64,000 bases of DNA. Origin: Hydrogenovibrio sp. JE_KL2 (GTDB taxonomy: Bacteria; Pseudomonadota; Gammaproteobacteria; Thiomicrospirales; Thiomicrospiraceae). The translations under genes were made by a program, and so were the position numbers. A model generated the notes under the pieces. It saw only the letters and a list, made by a program, of their open reading frames with translations. It was not told the origin of the DNA and did no database searches. The stretch covers positions 102,875-166,874 of the forward strand of contig NZ_WBJR01000006.1 in the NCBI RefSeq assembly GCF_009296185.1. The letters run 5' to 3'. This document shows, in pieces, positions 1 to 6,873 of this stretch (within the stretch, counting starts at the first letter, position 1; each line of letters starts with the position of its first letter).

Positions 1-905
1 TCTCTTCCTCAATTGAAATCCCTCTAGGCAAAGCTGATGTCGGTCGTTTTAGTGATGGCGAAATCATGGTGCAGATCAACGAATCTGTTCGTGGGAAAGA
101 TGTCTATGTTCTTCAACCTACCTGTACACCAGAACCTGCTGTCAACTTGATGGAGTTGTTGGTGATGATCGATGCTCTTAAACGTGCGTCGGCCAAACGT
201 ATTACTGCGGTGGTTCCTTATTATGGTTTCGCTCGTCAGGATAGACGCCCTCATTCAGCTCGTGTACCAATTACGGCAAGATTGGCGGCAGATATGATTA
301 CTGTTGCGGGTGCGGATCGTGTCATTACAGTTGATTTGCATGCCGACCAGATTCAAGGTTTCTTTGATATTCCGGTAGACAATATTTACGGCTCACCGAC
401 ATTGGTTGCAGACATGCGTACCTCTAAGCATATCGTTGAAGATGATATGATGGTGGTTTCACCTGATATGGGTGGGGTAGTTCGTGCCAGAGCCGTTGCG
501 AAAGCTTTAGGTTGCGATATGGCGATTATCGACAAGCGTCGTCCAAAAGCCAATGTCGCGCAAATCATGAATATTATCGGTGATGTTGCCGGTCGCGACT
601 GTATTTTGGTTGATGACATGGTTGATACAGCCGGCACGCTTTGTAAAGCGGCGCAAGCGTTAATGGATCACGGTGCAAAAAGTGTCACAGCTTATGTTGT
701 GCATGCCGTTCTATCGGGTCCTGCAGTAGAAAACATTAATAACTCTGCTTTGACTGAGCTAGTAGTGACTGACACGATTCCACTGTCGATTGCAGCGATT
801 GAATCCAGCAAAATTCGTCAGGTCACCATCGCGCCAATGCTGGGTGAAACCATCCGTCGTGTTCACCAAGAAGAATCCGTTTCAGAGATTATGCCGATTC
901 GTTAA
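1..905 (+). CDS. prs: ribose-phosphate pyrophosphokinase (5' end outside window)
   Basis: Makes PRPP from ribose 5-phosphate and ATP in the cytoplasm, feeding purine, pyrimidine, histidine and NAD synthesis. The reading frame is open from the first bases of the window and already encodes the conserved [13 protein letters not shown] segment ahead of the first ATG at 66, so the gene starts upstream of the window and about 25 or more N-terminal residues are missing. Visible signatures are the ATP-binding YGFARQDR segment, the [14 protein letters not shown] stretch with the metal-binding histidine, and the PRPP-binding loop DDMVDTAGT. It ends MPIR-stop at 905 and a hairpin terminator follows. The family assignment is very secure. 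Confidence 0.97.
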   Translation, partial: SSSIEIPLGKADVGRFSDGEIMVQINESVRGKDVYVLQPTCTPEPAVNLMELLVMIDALKRASAKRITAVVPYYGFARQDRRPHSARVPITARLAADMITVAGADRVITVDLHADQIQGFFDIPVDNIYGSPTLVADMRTSKHIVEDDMMVVSPDMGGVVRARAVAKALGCDMAIIDKRRPKANVAQIMNIIGDVAGRDCILVDDMVDTAGTLCKAAQALMDHGAKSVTAYVVHAVLSGPAVENINNSALTELVVTDTIPLSIAAIESSKIRQVTIAPMLGETIRRVHQEESVSEIMPIR

Positions 906-926
906 GAATGCCGGCATCAAATCCCT

Positions 927-959
927 AAAAAGCCTCGAAGAAAAAATCGGGGCTTTTTT
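927..959 (+). terminator. Rho-independent terminator after prs
   Basis: AAAAAGCCTCG pairs with CGGGGCTTTTTT across a 10-base A-rich loop, with one G-U pair, and ends in six T. It lies 22 bases after the prs stop and separates prs from rplY. Confidence 0.85.
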
Positions 960-969
960 GTTTCTAAGT

Positions 970-998
970 CTATTATTTTTATCGTTTTTCTGTATAAT
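970..998 (+). promoter_or_regulatory. likely sigma-70 promoter of rplY-pth-ychF
   Basis: A perfect TATAAT lies at 993-998, between the prs terminator and rplY. The -35 region at about 970-975 is a poor match, so only the -10 box is really visible. Confidence 0.45.
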
Positions 999-1086
999 AC
1001 CGCCTTCATTTCCATGCTTGGTCGCGGGCATGGAGTTTCTGTAATATTGAGAAATAACGATTTCTCAGTTTTTTTGGAGTAAAAAC

Positions 1087-1665
1087 ATGAGTCAAGTATG
1101 GACTGCAGAACTTCGTACTGAAGAAGGGAAAGGTGCGAGCCGCCGCCTTCGTCATGCGGGGAAAATCCCAGCAATTATTTACGGTGCTGGTAAAGACGCT
1201 AAATCTGTTTCACTATCAAGCAACACGATTGAGCATGCACTACAAGATAACGATATGTACAACACTGTGCTAACCATTAAAGGTGCTGGTGATGAAGAAA
1301 ACTGCGTTATCAAAGACCTACAACGTCATCCTGCTACTGGCATGATTTCTCACATCGATTTCCAAAGAGCGTCTGATGCATCTTACATCGTTAAACGTGT
1401 ACCTTTGGACTTCCAAGGTAGAGCAAACTCTCCTGGTGTGAAAATGGGTGGTTTGATGTCATTCATGCAACAAACTGTTGAAGTGCGTTGTTTGGCTAAA
1501 GATCTACCAACTAAAATCACTGTTGATGTTTCTAAAATGGAAGCAGGCACAAGCCTACGTCTTTCACAATTGGAAATGCCTGCTGGTGTTGTGCTAACAG
1601 CTTTGACGCACGGTAGTGCCGATTACGACCAAGCTGTAGTAGGTATTGGTAAAGTTAGACGCTAA
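1087..1665 (+). CDS. rplY: 50S ribosomal protein L25, long (TL5/CTC) type
   Basis: Binds 5S rRNA in the large ribosomal subunit. The 192-residue length shows the two-domain form: an N-terminal L25 beta barrel (about 1-90, with GKGASRRLRHAGKIPAIIYG) and a C-terminal TL5-type domain (about 95-190, with VPLDFQGRANSPGVKMGG). The ATG at 1087 has a good ribosome site (TTGGAG) eight bases upstream. It is followed by pth, the usual prs-rplY-pth-ychF order of gammaproteobacteria. Confidence 0.95.
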   Translation: MSQVWTAELRTEEGKGASRRLRHAGKIPAIIYGAGKDAKSVSLSSNTIEHALQDNDMYNTVLTIKGAGDEENCVIKDLQRHPATGMISHIDFQRASDASYIVKRVPLDFQGRANSPGVKMGGLMSFMQQTVEVRCLAKDLPTKITVDVSKMEAGTSLRLSQLEMPAGVVLTALTHGSADYDQAVVGIGKVRR

Positions 1666-1699
1666 TAAGCGCCTAAAAAGCTAGTCTGAAAGCCCGCAT

Positions 1700-2281
1700 A
1701 TGTCCTCTGTTAAGTTAATAGTCGGTCTTGGTAACCCAGGAGCGAAATACGAACAGACCCGACATAATGCGGGTTTTTGGTTTGTGGAGGAAGTTGCCAG
1801 ACAATTCAGTGTGCAATTTCGTCCAGAAACCAAATTTCTCGGTGAAGCCGCTCGTATTCAACAAAACGGAATGGACTTTTGGCTTTTGAAGCCGACCACG
1901 TTTATGAATCGAAGCGGTCAATCCATCCAAGCCCTAGCAAATTTCTACAAGATAGAGCCCGAATCGATTCTGGTGGCTCATGATGAGCTGGATTTGACTC
2001 CCGGTGTCGCCCGCTTGAAAAAAGGCGGCGGACATGGCGGACACAATGGCTTGAGAGACACCATTGCCGCTTTGGGTACAAAAGAGTTTCAACGTTTAAG
2101 GTTGGGGATTGGTCACCCAGGTGACAAAAGTCAGGTCGTTGACTTTGTGCTGAAAGCGCCCTCAAAAACCGAATTTCAGCAGATTGATGATGCTATTTAC
2201 CAAGCAACCCGAGTCTTGCCCGATTTGCTTGCAGGCAATGTCGAAAAAGCCATGAATCAACTGCATACCGAAACAAAATAG
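1700..2281 (+). CDS. pth: peptidyl-tRNA hydrolase
   Basis: Cleaves peptidyl-tRNA released from stalled ribosomes and so recycles tRNA. The protein has 193 residues, a normal length. Signatures are GLGNPG (about 9-14), the catalytic histidine in TRHNAGFW (His22), FMNRSG, and the HDELDL and [12 protein letters not shown] stretches that form the active-site cleft. It lies 34 bases after rplY and 31 bases before ychF, so the three are probably co-transcribed. The ribosome site before ATG 1700 is weak, which may couple its translation to rplY. Confidence 0.96.
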   Translation: MSSVKLIVGLGNPGAKYEQTRHNAGFWFVEEVARQFSVQFRPETKFLGEAARIQQNGMDFWLLKPTTFMNRSGQSIQALANFYKIEPESILVAHDELDLTPGVARLKKGGGHGGHNGLRDTIAALGTKEFQRLRLGIGHPGDKSQVVDFVLKAPSKTEFQQIDDAIYQATRVLPDLLAGNVEKAMNQLHTETK

Positions 2282-2312
2282 CCGTTCAGAATTTAATATT
2301 TAGGAGTATAGA

Positions 2313-3404
2313 ATGGGAATTAAATGTGGCATCGTGGGATTACCTAACGTGGGTAAATCAACCCTGTTTAATGCATTGACCAATGCCGGTATTGAATCCG
2401 CTAACTACCCTTTCTGTACCATTGAGCCAAACGTCGGTGTTGTTCCAGTACCGGATGCAAGAGAAAATGCTTTGGCAGAAATCGTTAAGCCAGAGAGAGT
2501 ATTGTCCGCCACGGTTGATTTCATGGATATCGCCGGTTTGGTTGAAGGTGCCTCTAAAGGGGAAGGTCTGGGTAACAAGTTCCTAGCAAATATTCGTGAA
2601 ACCGATGCCATTGTTCAAGTCGTGCGTTGTTTTGAAAACGACGACATCGTTCACGTTGCCGGTAAAGTCGATCCAGTTTCCGATATCGAAATCATTAATA
2701 TGGAATTGATGTTCGCCGATATGGAATCTTTGGAAAAAGCCATCCAAAAAGTTCAACGTATCGCCAAGAGCGGAGACAAATCTGCCACGGCAAAAATGGC
2801 GGTTTACGAGCGCGTATTGAAAGAAGTCGAAGAAGGCAAGCTGGTCCGTTTAATTGAATTCAACAAAGACGAGCTTCAATTATTAAGAGATTTGCACCTA
2901 TTGACCATCAAGCCAATGATGTACATTGCGAACGTGAATGAAGATGGTTTTGAGAACAACCCTCACCTAGATGCCGTACAAAAAATCGCAGAATCTCAAG
3001 GTGCCGTGGTAGTGCCGATTTGTGCAGAGATCGAAGAACAGTTGACCGAACTGGACGACGAAGAAAAAGAAGAATTCCTAGCTGAAATGGGGCAAGAAGA
3101 GCCAGGGCTTAACCGTGTCATTCGTGCTGCTTACGATCTTCTTGGGTTACAAACCTACTTTACCGCAGGTGTAAAAGAAGTACGCGCCTGGACAGTCAAA
3201 AAAGGAGCCACCGCTCCTCAAGCGGCAGGTGTTATCCACACCGATTTCGAGAAAGGCTTTATCCGAGCAGAAGTGACGGCTTACAATGACTTTATCGAAT
3301 ACAAAGGCGATGCTGGCGCGAAAGCCGCAGGTAAACAACGTTTGGAAGGGAAAGAATATATCGTACAAGACGGAGATGTGATGCATTTCCGTTTCAATGT
3401 TTGA
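2313..3404 (+). CDS. ychF: redox-regulated ATPase YchF (Obg-family)
   Basis: Ribosome-associated P-loop ATPase linked to oxidative-stress responses. In 363 residues it shows the G1 loop GLPNVGKST (about 8-16), the G3 region [20 protein letters not shown], and NVNE in place of the NKxD of true GTPases, which is the mark of the ATP-preferring YchF branch. The C-terminal TGS domain (about 280-363) carries the conserved RAWTVKKG and [13 protein letters not shown] segments. AGGAG precedes the ATG. A paired copy of the dispersed repeat stands 50 bases after its stop and probably terminates this transcript. Confidence 0.97.
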   Translation: MGIKCGIVGLPNVGKSTLFNALTNAGIESANYPFCTIEPNVGVVPVPDARENALAEIVKPERVLSATVDFMDIAGLVEGASKGEGLGNKFLANIRETDAIVQVVRCFENDDIVHVAGKVDPVSDIEIINMELMFADMESLEKAIQKVQRIAKSGDKSATAKMAVYERVLKEVEEGKLVRLIEFNKDELQLLRDLHLLTIKPMMYIANVNEDGFENNPHLDAVQKIAESQGAVVVPICAEIEEQLTELDDEEKEEFLAEMGQEEPGLNRVIRAAYDLLGLQTYFTAGVKEVRAWTVKKGATAPQAAGVIHTDFEKGFIRAEVTAYNDFIEYKGDAGAKAAGKQRLEGKEYIVQDGDVMHFRFNV

Positions 3405-3453
3405 CATACTCTCACCACACCAACAAATTCAAATTCCAAAGTGAAATTGAATT

Positions 3454-3508
3454 AAAAATCTGCCAGGTTGGGTGGGTACTCAATCGACCCCCAACCTGGT
3501 AGATTTTG
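3454..3508. repeat. dispersed 20-base repeat, inverted pair, probable ychF terminator
   Basis: AAAAATCTGCCAGGTTGGG at 3454-3473 is followed, 15 bases later, by its inverted partner CCCCAACCTGGTAGATTTT ending at 3508. The two arms form a long hairpin flanked by an A-tract and a T-tract, so it can stop transcription from either side. It is one of 11 loci of the same element in this window. Confidence 0.85.
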
Positions 3509-3550
3509 CGTTCTTGTTAACAAAATATGAAGAAAAATAGCGTCAAGCAA

Positions 3551-3578
3551 TTGACAAGATTCATAAACAAATTATAAT
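3551..3578 (+). promoter_or_regulatory. sigma-70 promoter of tRNA-Met
   Basis: TTGACA at 3551-3556 and TATAAT at 3573-3578 are both perfect, with a 16-base spacer. They lie 14 bases before the tRNA. Confidence 0.88.
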
Positions 3579-3592
3579 ACGCAACTTCTTTA

Positions 3593-3669
3593 GGCTACAT
3601 AGCTCAGCTGGTTAGAGCACATCACTCATAATGATGGGGTCCCAAGTTCGAATCTCGGTGTAGCCACCA
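3593..3669 (+). tRNA. tRNA-Met (CAU), elongator type
   Basis: A 77-base cloverleaf with acceptor arm GGCTACA/TGTAGCC and encoded CCA. The anticodon stem CATCA/TGATG encloses CTCATAA, so the anticodon is CAU. The first acceptor pair is G-C and the body closely follows the E. coli elongator tRNA-Met, including the A-C mismatch in the T stem, so this is neither an initiator nor an Ile2 species. Its 3' end is the attachment site of the island that follows. Confidence 0.95.
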
Positions 3670-3702
3670 TATTTTAAAAGCCGTCTTTATGACGGCTTTT
3701 TT
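3656..3702. repeat. attachment site, left copy (attL)
   Basis: The 47 bases from the last 14 of the tRNA-Met gene through its terminator. They are identical to 6528-6574. The tRNA-proximal copy keeps the tRNA gene intact. Confidence 0.85.
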
Positions 3703-3703
3703 T
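3676..3703 (+). terminator. Rho-independent terminator of tRNA-Met
   Basis: AAAAGCCGTC and GACGGCTTTT pair perfectly around a TTTAT loop, with a seven-T tail. The whole hairpin is inside the 47-bp direct repeat and therefore occurs again at 6548-6574. Confidence 0.9.
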
Positions 3704-3788
3704 ATGCCTGAAATCCGCTATAGCCCTTTGTGGACGCCTTGCTTTAAGTCTTTTAACGAATCAACTTTTTTGACGGTATTGGAATTAG

Positions 3789-4040
3789 ATTATTAGGGAT
3801 AGGGCGGGCTTTAAAAACCATGAAAGCAGGCAAGAAGTTTATTACATCTACCCGGAAACGTTTAAAGCCGAGGTTTGCAAAGATGTTAACTACAAAACGG
3901 CACTTTCTGAATTAAAAGAAAGAGGCTTTTTGAAATGTGATGTTGATCGTTTTGATTGCAAACTGCCTTCTAACGCAACGAAAAAACGCCCTCGAATGAT
4001 TGCTGTTTATGGCGAACTTTTGGGGGAAGTTGATGAGTGA
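3789..4040 (+). pseudogene. C-terminal remnant of a DUF927-type primase/helicase
   Basis: An 83-codon open frame without a start codon, preceded by an in-frame TAG at 3786. It reads RAGFKNHESRQEVYYIYPE, then TFKAEVCKDVNYKTALSELK, then ERGFLKCDV, and ends GELLGEVDE. This is the pattern I know from the C-terminus of DUF927 proteins, the replicative primase/helicase-like proteins of plasmids, phages and satellite islands (RAGF, YYI-PE-F--EVC, then a -L-E-G-L- helix). The N-terminal several hundred residues are absent, so it is a deletion scar from the element's replication module. The family call is from memory of the motif. Confidence 0.6.
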
Positions 4041-4173
4041 TTTTTTTAAATTGTTTAAAAAAACGTTGGGGCAACTGGGGCAGCTGCCCCAAACCCTTGG
4101 GGCAGGTAAAACCCTTATAAAAACTGGGCTGCCCCGCTTGCCCCAACTGCCCCAGTTACTTAGTAAAGAATGA
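4033..4173 (+). CDS. small ORF of 46 codons overlapping the primase remnant
   Basis: The ATG at 4033 overlaps the stop of the DUF927 remnant (ATGAGTGA). The product starts MSDFFKLFKKTLGQLGQLPQ and ends PQLPQLLSKE, a low-complexity peptide rich in GQL and PQL steps. It is encoded by the GGGGCA/TGCCCC repeat cluster, so the frame may only be a by-product of the repeats. The overlap with the upstream gene is what argues for real translation. I assign no function. Confidence 0.3.
   Translation: MSDFFKLFKKTLGQLGQLPQTLGAGKTLIKTGLPRLPQLPQLLSKE
4065..4159. repeat. GGGGCA/TGCCCC cluster with large inverted repeats
   Basis: Within about 95 bases the unit GGGGCA occurs three times on the plus strand and TGCCCC four times. 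They sit in two blocks (4065-4090 and 4126-4159) that are broadly inverted copies, and the first block contains the palindrome GGGGCAGCTGCCCC. Such a G-rich patch in an AT-rich island right after a primase gene could be a replication origin, a protein-binding array or a strong hairpin. None of these is shown. Confidence 0.6.
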
Positions 4174-4248
4174 TATTATTTTTGTCGCTAATGGATATAA
4201 TTGGTTGGTATCTTGTAAAAATGTAATTAAATTATTTTTGGAGATTTT

Positions 4249-4533
4249 ATGGCAAAGTTTATAGTAAGAGTAGAGTTGCATTCTGCGAACTCAGCGGATT
4301 ATGATAAGTTGCATAAAGAAATGCAAAGCAATGGTTTTACAGATGAAATAGTATCTAATGATAATCGTGTTTTCAAAATGCCTCCAGGTGAGTACACCGG
4401 CCACAAAAACTTAACTACTGATGAGGTTCGGGACTTAGTAAATAATATTGCTGGCAGGATAGTAAATGGTCGAGCAGTCCTAGTTAGTGAGTCTATCGGC
4501 AGTAGTTGGATTGGACTTGAGCAGATTAGGTAA
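4249..4533 (+). CDS. small protein, possibly DUF2622/GhoS-like
   Basis: A 94-residue soluble protein beginning MAKFIVRVELHSANSADYDK. The opening beta strand, the LHKEMQSNGF helix and the PPGEY segment recall the family once called DUF2622, which includes the type V antitoxin GhoS, an RNase-like ferredoxin fold. This is a recollection of pattern, not an alignment. GGAG stands eight bases before the ATG. The neighbouring 109-residue membrane protein runs the other way and does not look like the toxin GhoT, so a toxin-antitoxin role is not supported by context. Confidence 0.55.
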   Translation: MAKFIVRVELHSANSADYDKLHKEMQSNGFTDEIVSNDNRVFKMPPGEYTGHKNLTTDEVRDLVNNIAGRIVNGRAVLVSESIGSSWIGLEQIR

Positions 4534-4593
4534 ATTCTGTCAGTTACTCGTCTAGTTGTTGCTGTAAGTTAATTTGCTGTACTATTGAATAAG

Positions 4594-4923
4594 TTAGACA
4601 TAAAACAAATCTCCGTAAGCCCAAATAAGTGTTCCTGTTAAAGCGAATAAGTGCGCTGTTATAGCCAGAATCTTATTCGCTTTTGGTACGGAAACTCCGG
4701 CAGGAATGCCTAAACCAGCTACTGTATTTGCATCACTGATGCTTTTTTGGAGTATTCCAGCTAATCTGAACTCAACTGTTACCGCGGCAAAAACCATTAA
4801 TGCTCCTGATCTTGCAAACCATACTTCCTGCGTTCCAGAAAGTGTAAAGAAGTATGAAAACATTGACCACGCAAAAGCCACAGTCAGCAAGAAGTATTCT
4901 TTCCACAATTTACGGTTTAGCAT
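4594..4923 (-). CDS. small membrane protein of unknown function
   Basis: A 109-residue hydrophobic protein with three probable membrane segments (about 9-28, 32-52 and 83-104), separated by a polar middle containing SISDANTVAGLGIPAG. I do not recognise a family. It lies in the tRNA-Met island, 32 bases downstream of the fic stop on the same strand, and could share that transcript. It is about twice the length of GhoT-type toxins and lacks a signal peptide or lipobox. Confidence 0.55.
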   Translation of the reverse strand: MLNRKLWKEYFLLTVAFAWSMFSYFFTLSGTQEVWFARSGALMVFAAVTVEFRLAGILQKSISDANTVAGLGIPAGVSVPKANKILAITAHLFALTGTLIWAYGDLFYV

Positions 4924-4955
4924 GATGTTTTTAACCCTGTTACGTAATGGTTATA

Positions 4956-6059
4956 TTAAGAATATAATGGGAAATCGTTAGATTCTTGAGTTAATAATTT
5001 AAGTAGTTTGGGGTGTAAAAATAACTTGTCTCTTCCCATGTTTATTTCTTTTAAAACACCAATTTTGCAAAGTTCTTGTAAGTAGTTTGATGCTGTTTGT
5101 CTTTGTGCGATTTCGGCATCTATGAGGTTTTGTATTCTGCAATATGGCTGATTGAATAGAACCTCTAGAAGTTCATAGCTATATTGTTTTGGCATTTGAG
5201 CTTTTATATATTTCTTTGTGTGCAGCATTAATTTATCAATTGCATTGATCTTTTCTAGAGTCCAATTAGAGGTATCCTCTACGGCAGTCAGCATGAATAA
5301 AATCCACTCTTCCCAGTTTTGATCTTTAGTAACAGATAGTAATAATCTGTAGTAGTCGTCTTTGTGCTCAATTATGTATCTACTTAGGTATAAAATTGGT
5401 AAATCAATGAGTTTTTCTTGTAGCAAGAATAAGCTGTTTATGACTCTTCCAGAACGGCCATTGCCATCACTAAAAGGATGAATTGCTTCGAACTGGTAGT
5501 GCGAAATCGCCAGTTTTATCAATGGGTCTAAGTCTATATCTGAATGTATAAACTTCTCCCAGTTTGATAGTAACTCTCGTATTACGGCTTCTCCTTCTGG
5601 TGGTGTATAAATGGTTTCACCTGTTCGGCTATTTGCTAAAACAGTACCAGGCAGCTTTCTAACCCCCATGTCTTGATCTTTTATGATGCTACAAATTTTT
5701 ATGGCAGTATTTGCTGTTAGGGGTCTTTCATTTATATTTTTATAACCCTGAAATAATGCTGTTCTATATCTTAGAGCTTCCTTGGTTGCCGGGTCAGCGC
5801 TGTTATAGTTGTCTGAAAATTGGAATAGGCTATCTTTTGTAGTTACGATATTTTCTATTTCGGAAGAGGACTGCGCTTCTAATAGAGGTAGAGTATTTAT
5901 GAGAACCGATTGGTTTGGCATTTGTTTAGCAGATTGATTTAGCTGTGCTAAAGCAGTTCTGGCAGACGTTACTTTTTTTAGGATGACCTTAGTTTCTATA
6001 TCGTGTGTTATAGGTAATGTCGGGATGTCGTTATATGGAGTTTCAGGATTCCAAGCCAT
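4956..6059 (-). CDS. Fic-family AMPylase, class II, with C-terminal winged helix
   Basis: Transfers AMP from ATP to a target protein hydroxyl. In 367 residues it carries the full catalytic motif HPFSDGNGRSGR (194-205) and, ahead of it, the autoinhibitory motif SSEIEN (Ser65, Glu69, Asn70), which makes it a class II enzyme held off by its own N-terminal helix. The C-terminus (about 280-360) is a winged-helix region. Length and order follow the Shewanella enzyme SoFic, including its MEW-type opening and the LPLLEAQ-SSEIENIVTT stretch. It is cargo of the tRNA-Met island and its promoter region contains the 70-bp repeats. Its target is unknown; a role in phage defence or growth control is only a guess. 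Confidence 0.9.
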   Translation of the reverse strand: MAWNPETPYNDIPTLPITHDIETKVILKKVTSARTALAQLNQSAKQMPNQSVLINTLPLLEAQSSSEIENIVTTKDSLFQFSDNYNSADPATKEALRYRTALFQGYKNINERPLTANTAIKICSIIKDQDMGVRKLPGTVLANSRTGETIYTPPEGEAVIRELLSNWEKFIHSDIDLDPLIKLAISHYQFEAIHPFSDGNGRSGRVINSLFLLQEKLIDLPILYLSRYIIEHKDDYYRLLLSVTKDQNWEEWILFMLTAVEDTSNWTLEKINAIDKLMLHTKKYIKAQMPKQYSYELLEVLFNQPYCRIQNLIDAEIAQRQTASNYLQELCKIGVLKEINMGRDKLFLHPKLLKLLTQESNDFPLYS

Positions 6060-6169
6060 ATTTTGTACCTCAGCATTTAGGTGTTTAGTTTCTTGATGAG
6101 GTTATTATGTTTATATTTTTATTTTTTGTAAATATATTATGGTTTTGTATTTATAAAATTAAAAAATAT

Positions 6170-6400
6170 AAACATATATAAACAATATGTTTATATGATA
6201 ACTATATAGTAAGAACATGTTTACTAAGTTGAGTTTTCTAAACATATATAAACAATATGTTTATATAATAACTATATAGTAAGAACATGTTTACTAAGTT
6301 GAGTTTTCTAAACATATATAAACAATATGTTTATATGATAACTATATAGTAAGAACATGTTTACTAAGTTGAGTTTTCTAAACATATTTACACTGTATGT
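6170..6400. repeat. three 70-bp tandem repeats upstream of fic
   Basis: Three nearly identical 70-bp units start at 6170, 6240 and 6310, and a fourth is partial at 6380-6400. Only one base differs clearly (ATATGATAA against ATATAATAA in unit 2). Each unit contains the inverted repeat AAACATAT...ATATGTTT and the palindrome AACATGTT. They lie just upstream of the minus-strand fic gene, so they could be an operator array for it or iterons of the element's origin. The 468 bases between fic and the right attachment site hold no gene. Confidence 0.85.
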
Positions 6401-6472
6401 TTATGAGGTCTCTATCATAGTAATAATTATTGACGGTATTTGTAACGGTATTACAGGCTTACTAATTAACTA

Positions 6473-6508
6473 AATATAATAGAAACAATATAATAGAAAC
6501 AATATAAT
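6473..6508. repeat. 14-bp direct repeats near the right island end
   Basis: AATATAATAGAAAC occurs twice in tandem (6473-6486, 6487-6500), followed by a partial third. Recombinase arm sites or transcription-factor sites near an attachment site can look like this; the sequence alone does not decide. Confidence 0.6.
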
Positions 6509-6527
6509 ACGTTAACTTTGTGAATTA

Positions 6528-6574
6528 CGGTGTAGCCACCATATTTTAAAAGCCGTCTTTATGACGGCTTTTTT
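6528..6574. repeat. attachment site, right copy (attR)
   Basis: Identical over 47 bases to 3656-3702. It carries only the last 14 bases of tRNA-Met plus the terminator, so it is a non-functional tRNA fragment marking the distal end of the island. Confidence 0.85.
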
Positions 6575-6655
6575 GTTAGAAATTTCTTGTGAAATTCCAT
6601 GGTAGATCAATACACTCAGTCAAAGCTTTAGGGTCGCTTTCGGTGCTAACTTAAG

Positions 6656-6820
6656 GCTGAATACGGTAAAGAAACCGGTATTGCGGTCGATATTCTAATG
6701 AAGTAGTACTGCGTAGAAAATGGTAAGATTCACTACTATGACCTGTGGGTGGAATCCTGCTTGTTGCCAGACTTGTCATTTGGCAGAAATAAAATAGACA
6801 TTTTTGGCGCTTGCTATTAA
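6656..6820 (+). pseudogene. degenerate reading frame, origin unknown
   Basis: The stretch between the right attachment site and the GGDEF gene (6575-6873) holds no intact gene. One frame reads AEYGKETGIAVDILMK, a TAG stop at 6704, then YCVENGKIHYYDLWVESC and on to a TAA at 6818. The protein-like composition on both sides of the stop suggests a decayed gene. I do not recognise it and it may be chance. Confidence 0.25.
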
Positions 6821-6873
6821 ATTAGTATATACGCGCATATTATTGTCAGTCAGTACTATTCGAGGACGAAGGA

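Larger units (their letters stand above)
3656..6574. mobile_element. integrated island at tRNA-Met, integrase lost
   Basis: A 2.9-kb AT-rich segment lies between two perfect 47-bp direct repeats made of the tRNA-Met 3' end and its terminator (3656-3702 and 6528-6574). That arrangement is typical of site-specific integration by a tyrosine recombinase into a tRNA gene. It contains a remnant of a DUF927 primase/helicase protein, a GGGGCA-rich inverted-repeat cluster, two small genes, a Fic gene and two sets of tandem repeats. No integrase or excisionase frame is visible, so it appears to be a reduced, non-autonomous element. Confidence 0.82.

Noticed and set aside
917..1174. Minus-strand ORF across the prs-rplY gap
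   Set aside because: It covers a terminator, a promoter and the start of rplY, and its protein resembles nothing; the same reasoning applies to the many antisense frames inside core genes.
3593..3669. tRNA-Met as damaged because of an A-C mismatch in the T stem
   Set aside because: The E. coli elongator tRNA-Met has the same mismatch, so it is normal.
4249..4923. GhoS-GhoT-like type V toxin-antitoxin pair
   Set aside because: The two genes run in opposite directions, and the membrane protein is 109 residues with three segments, unlike the short GhoT. Only a weak resemblance of the 94-residue protein remains.
6170..6400. Possible CRISPR array
   Set aside because: The 70-bp units are directly adjacent with no unique spacers; they are plain tandem repeats.
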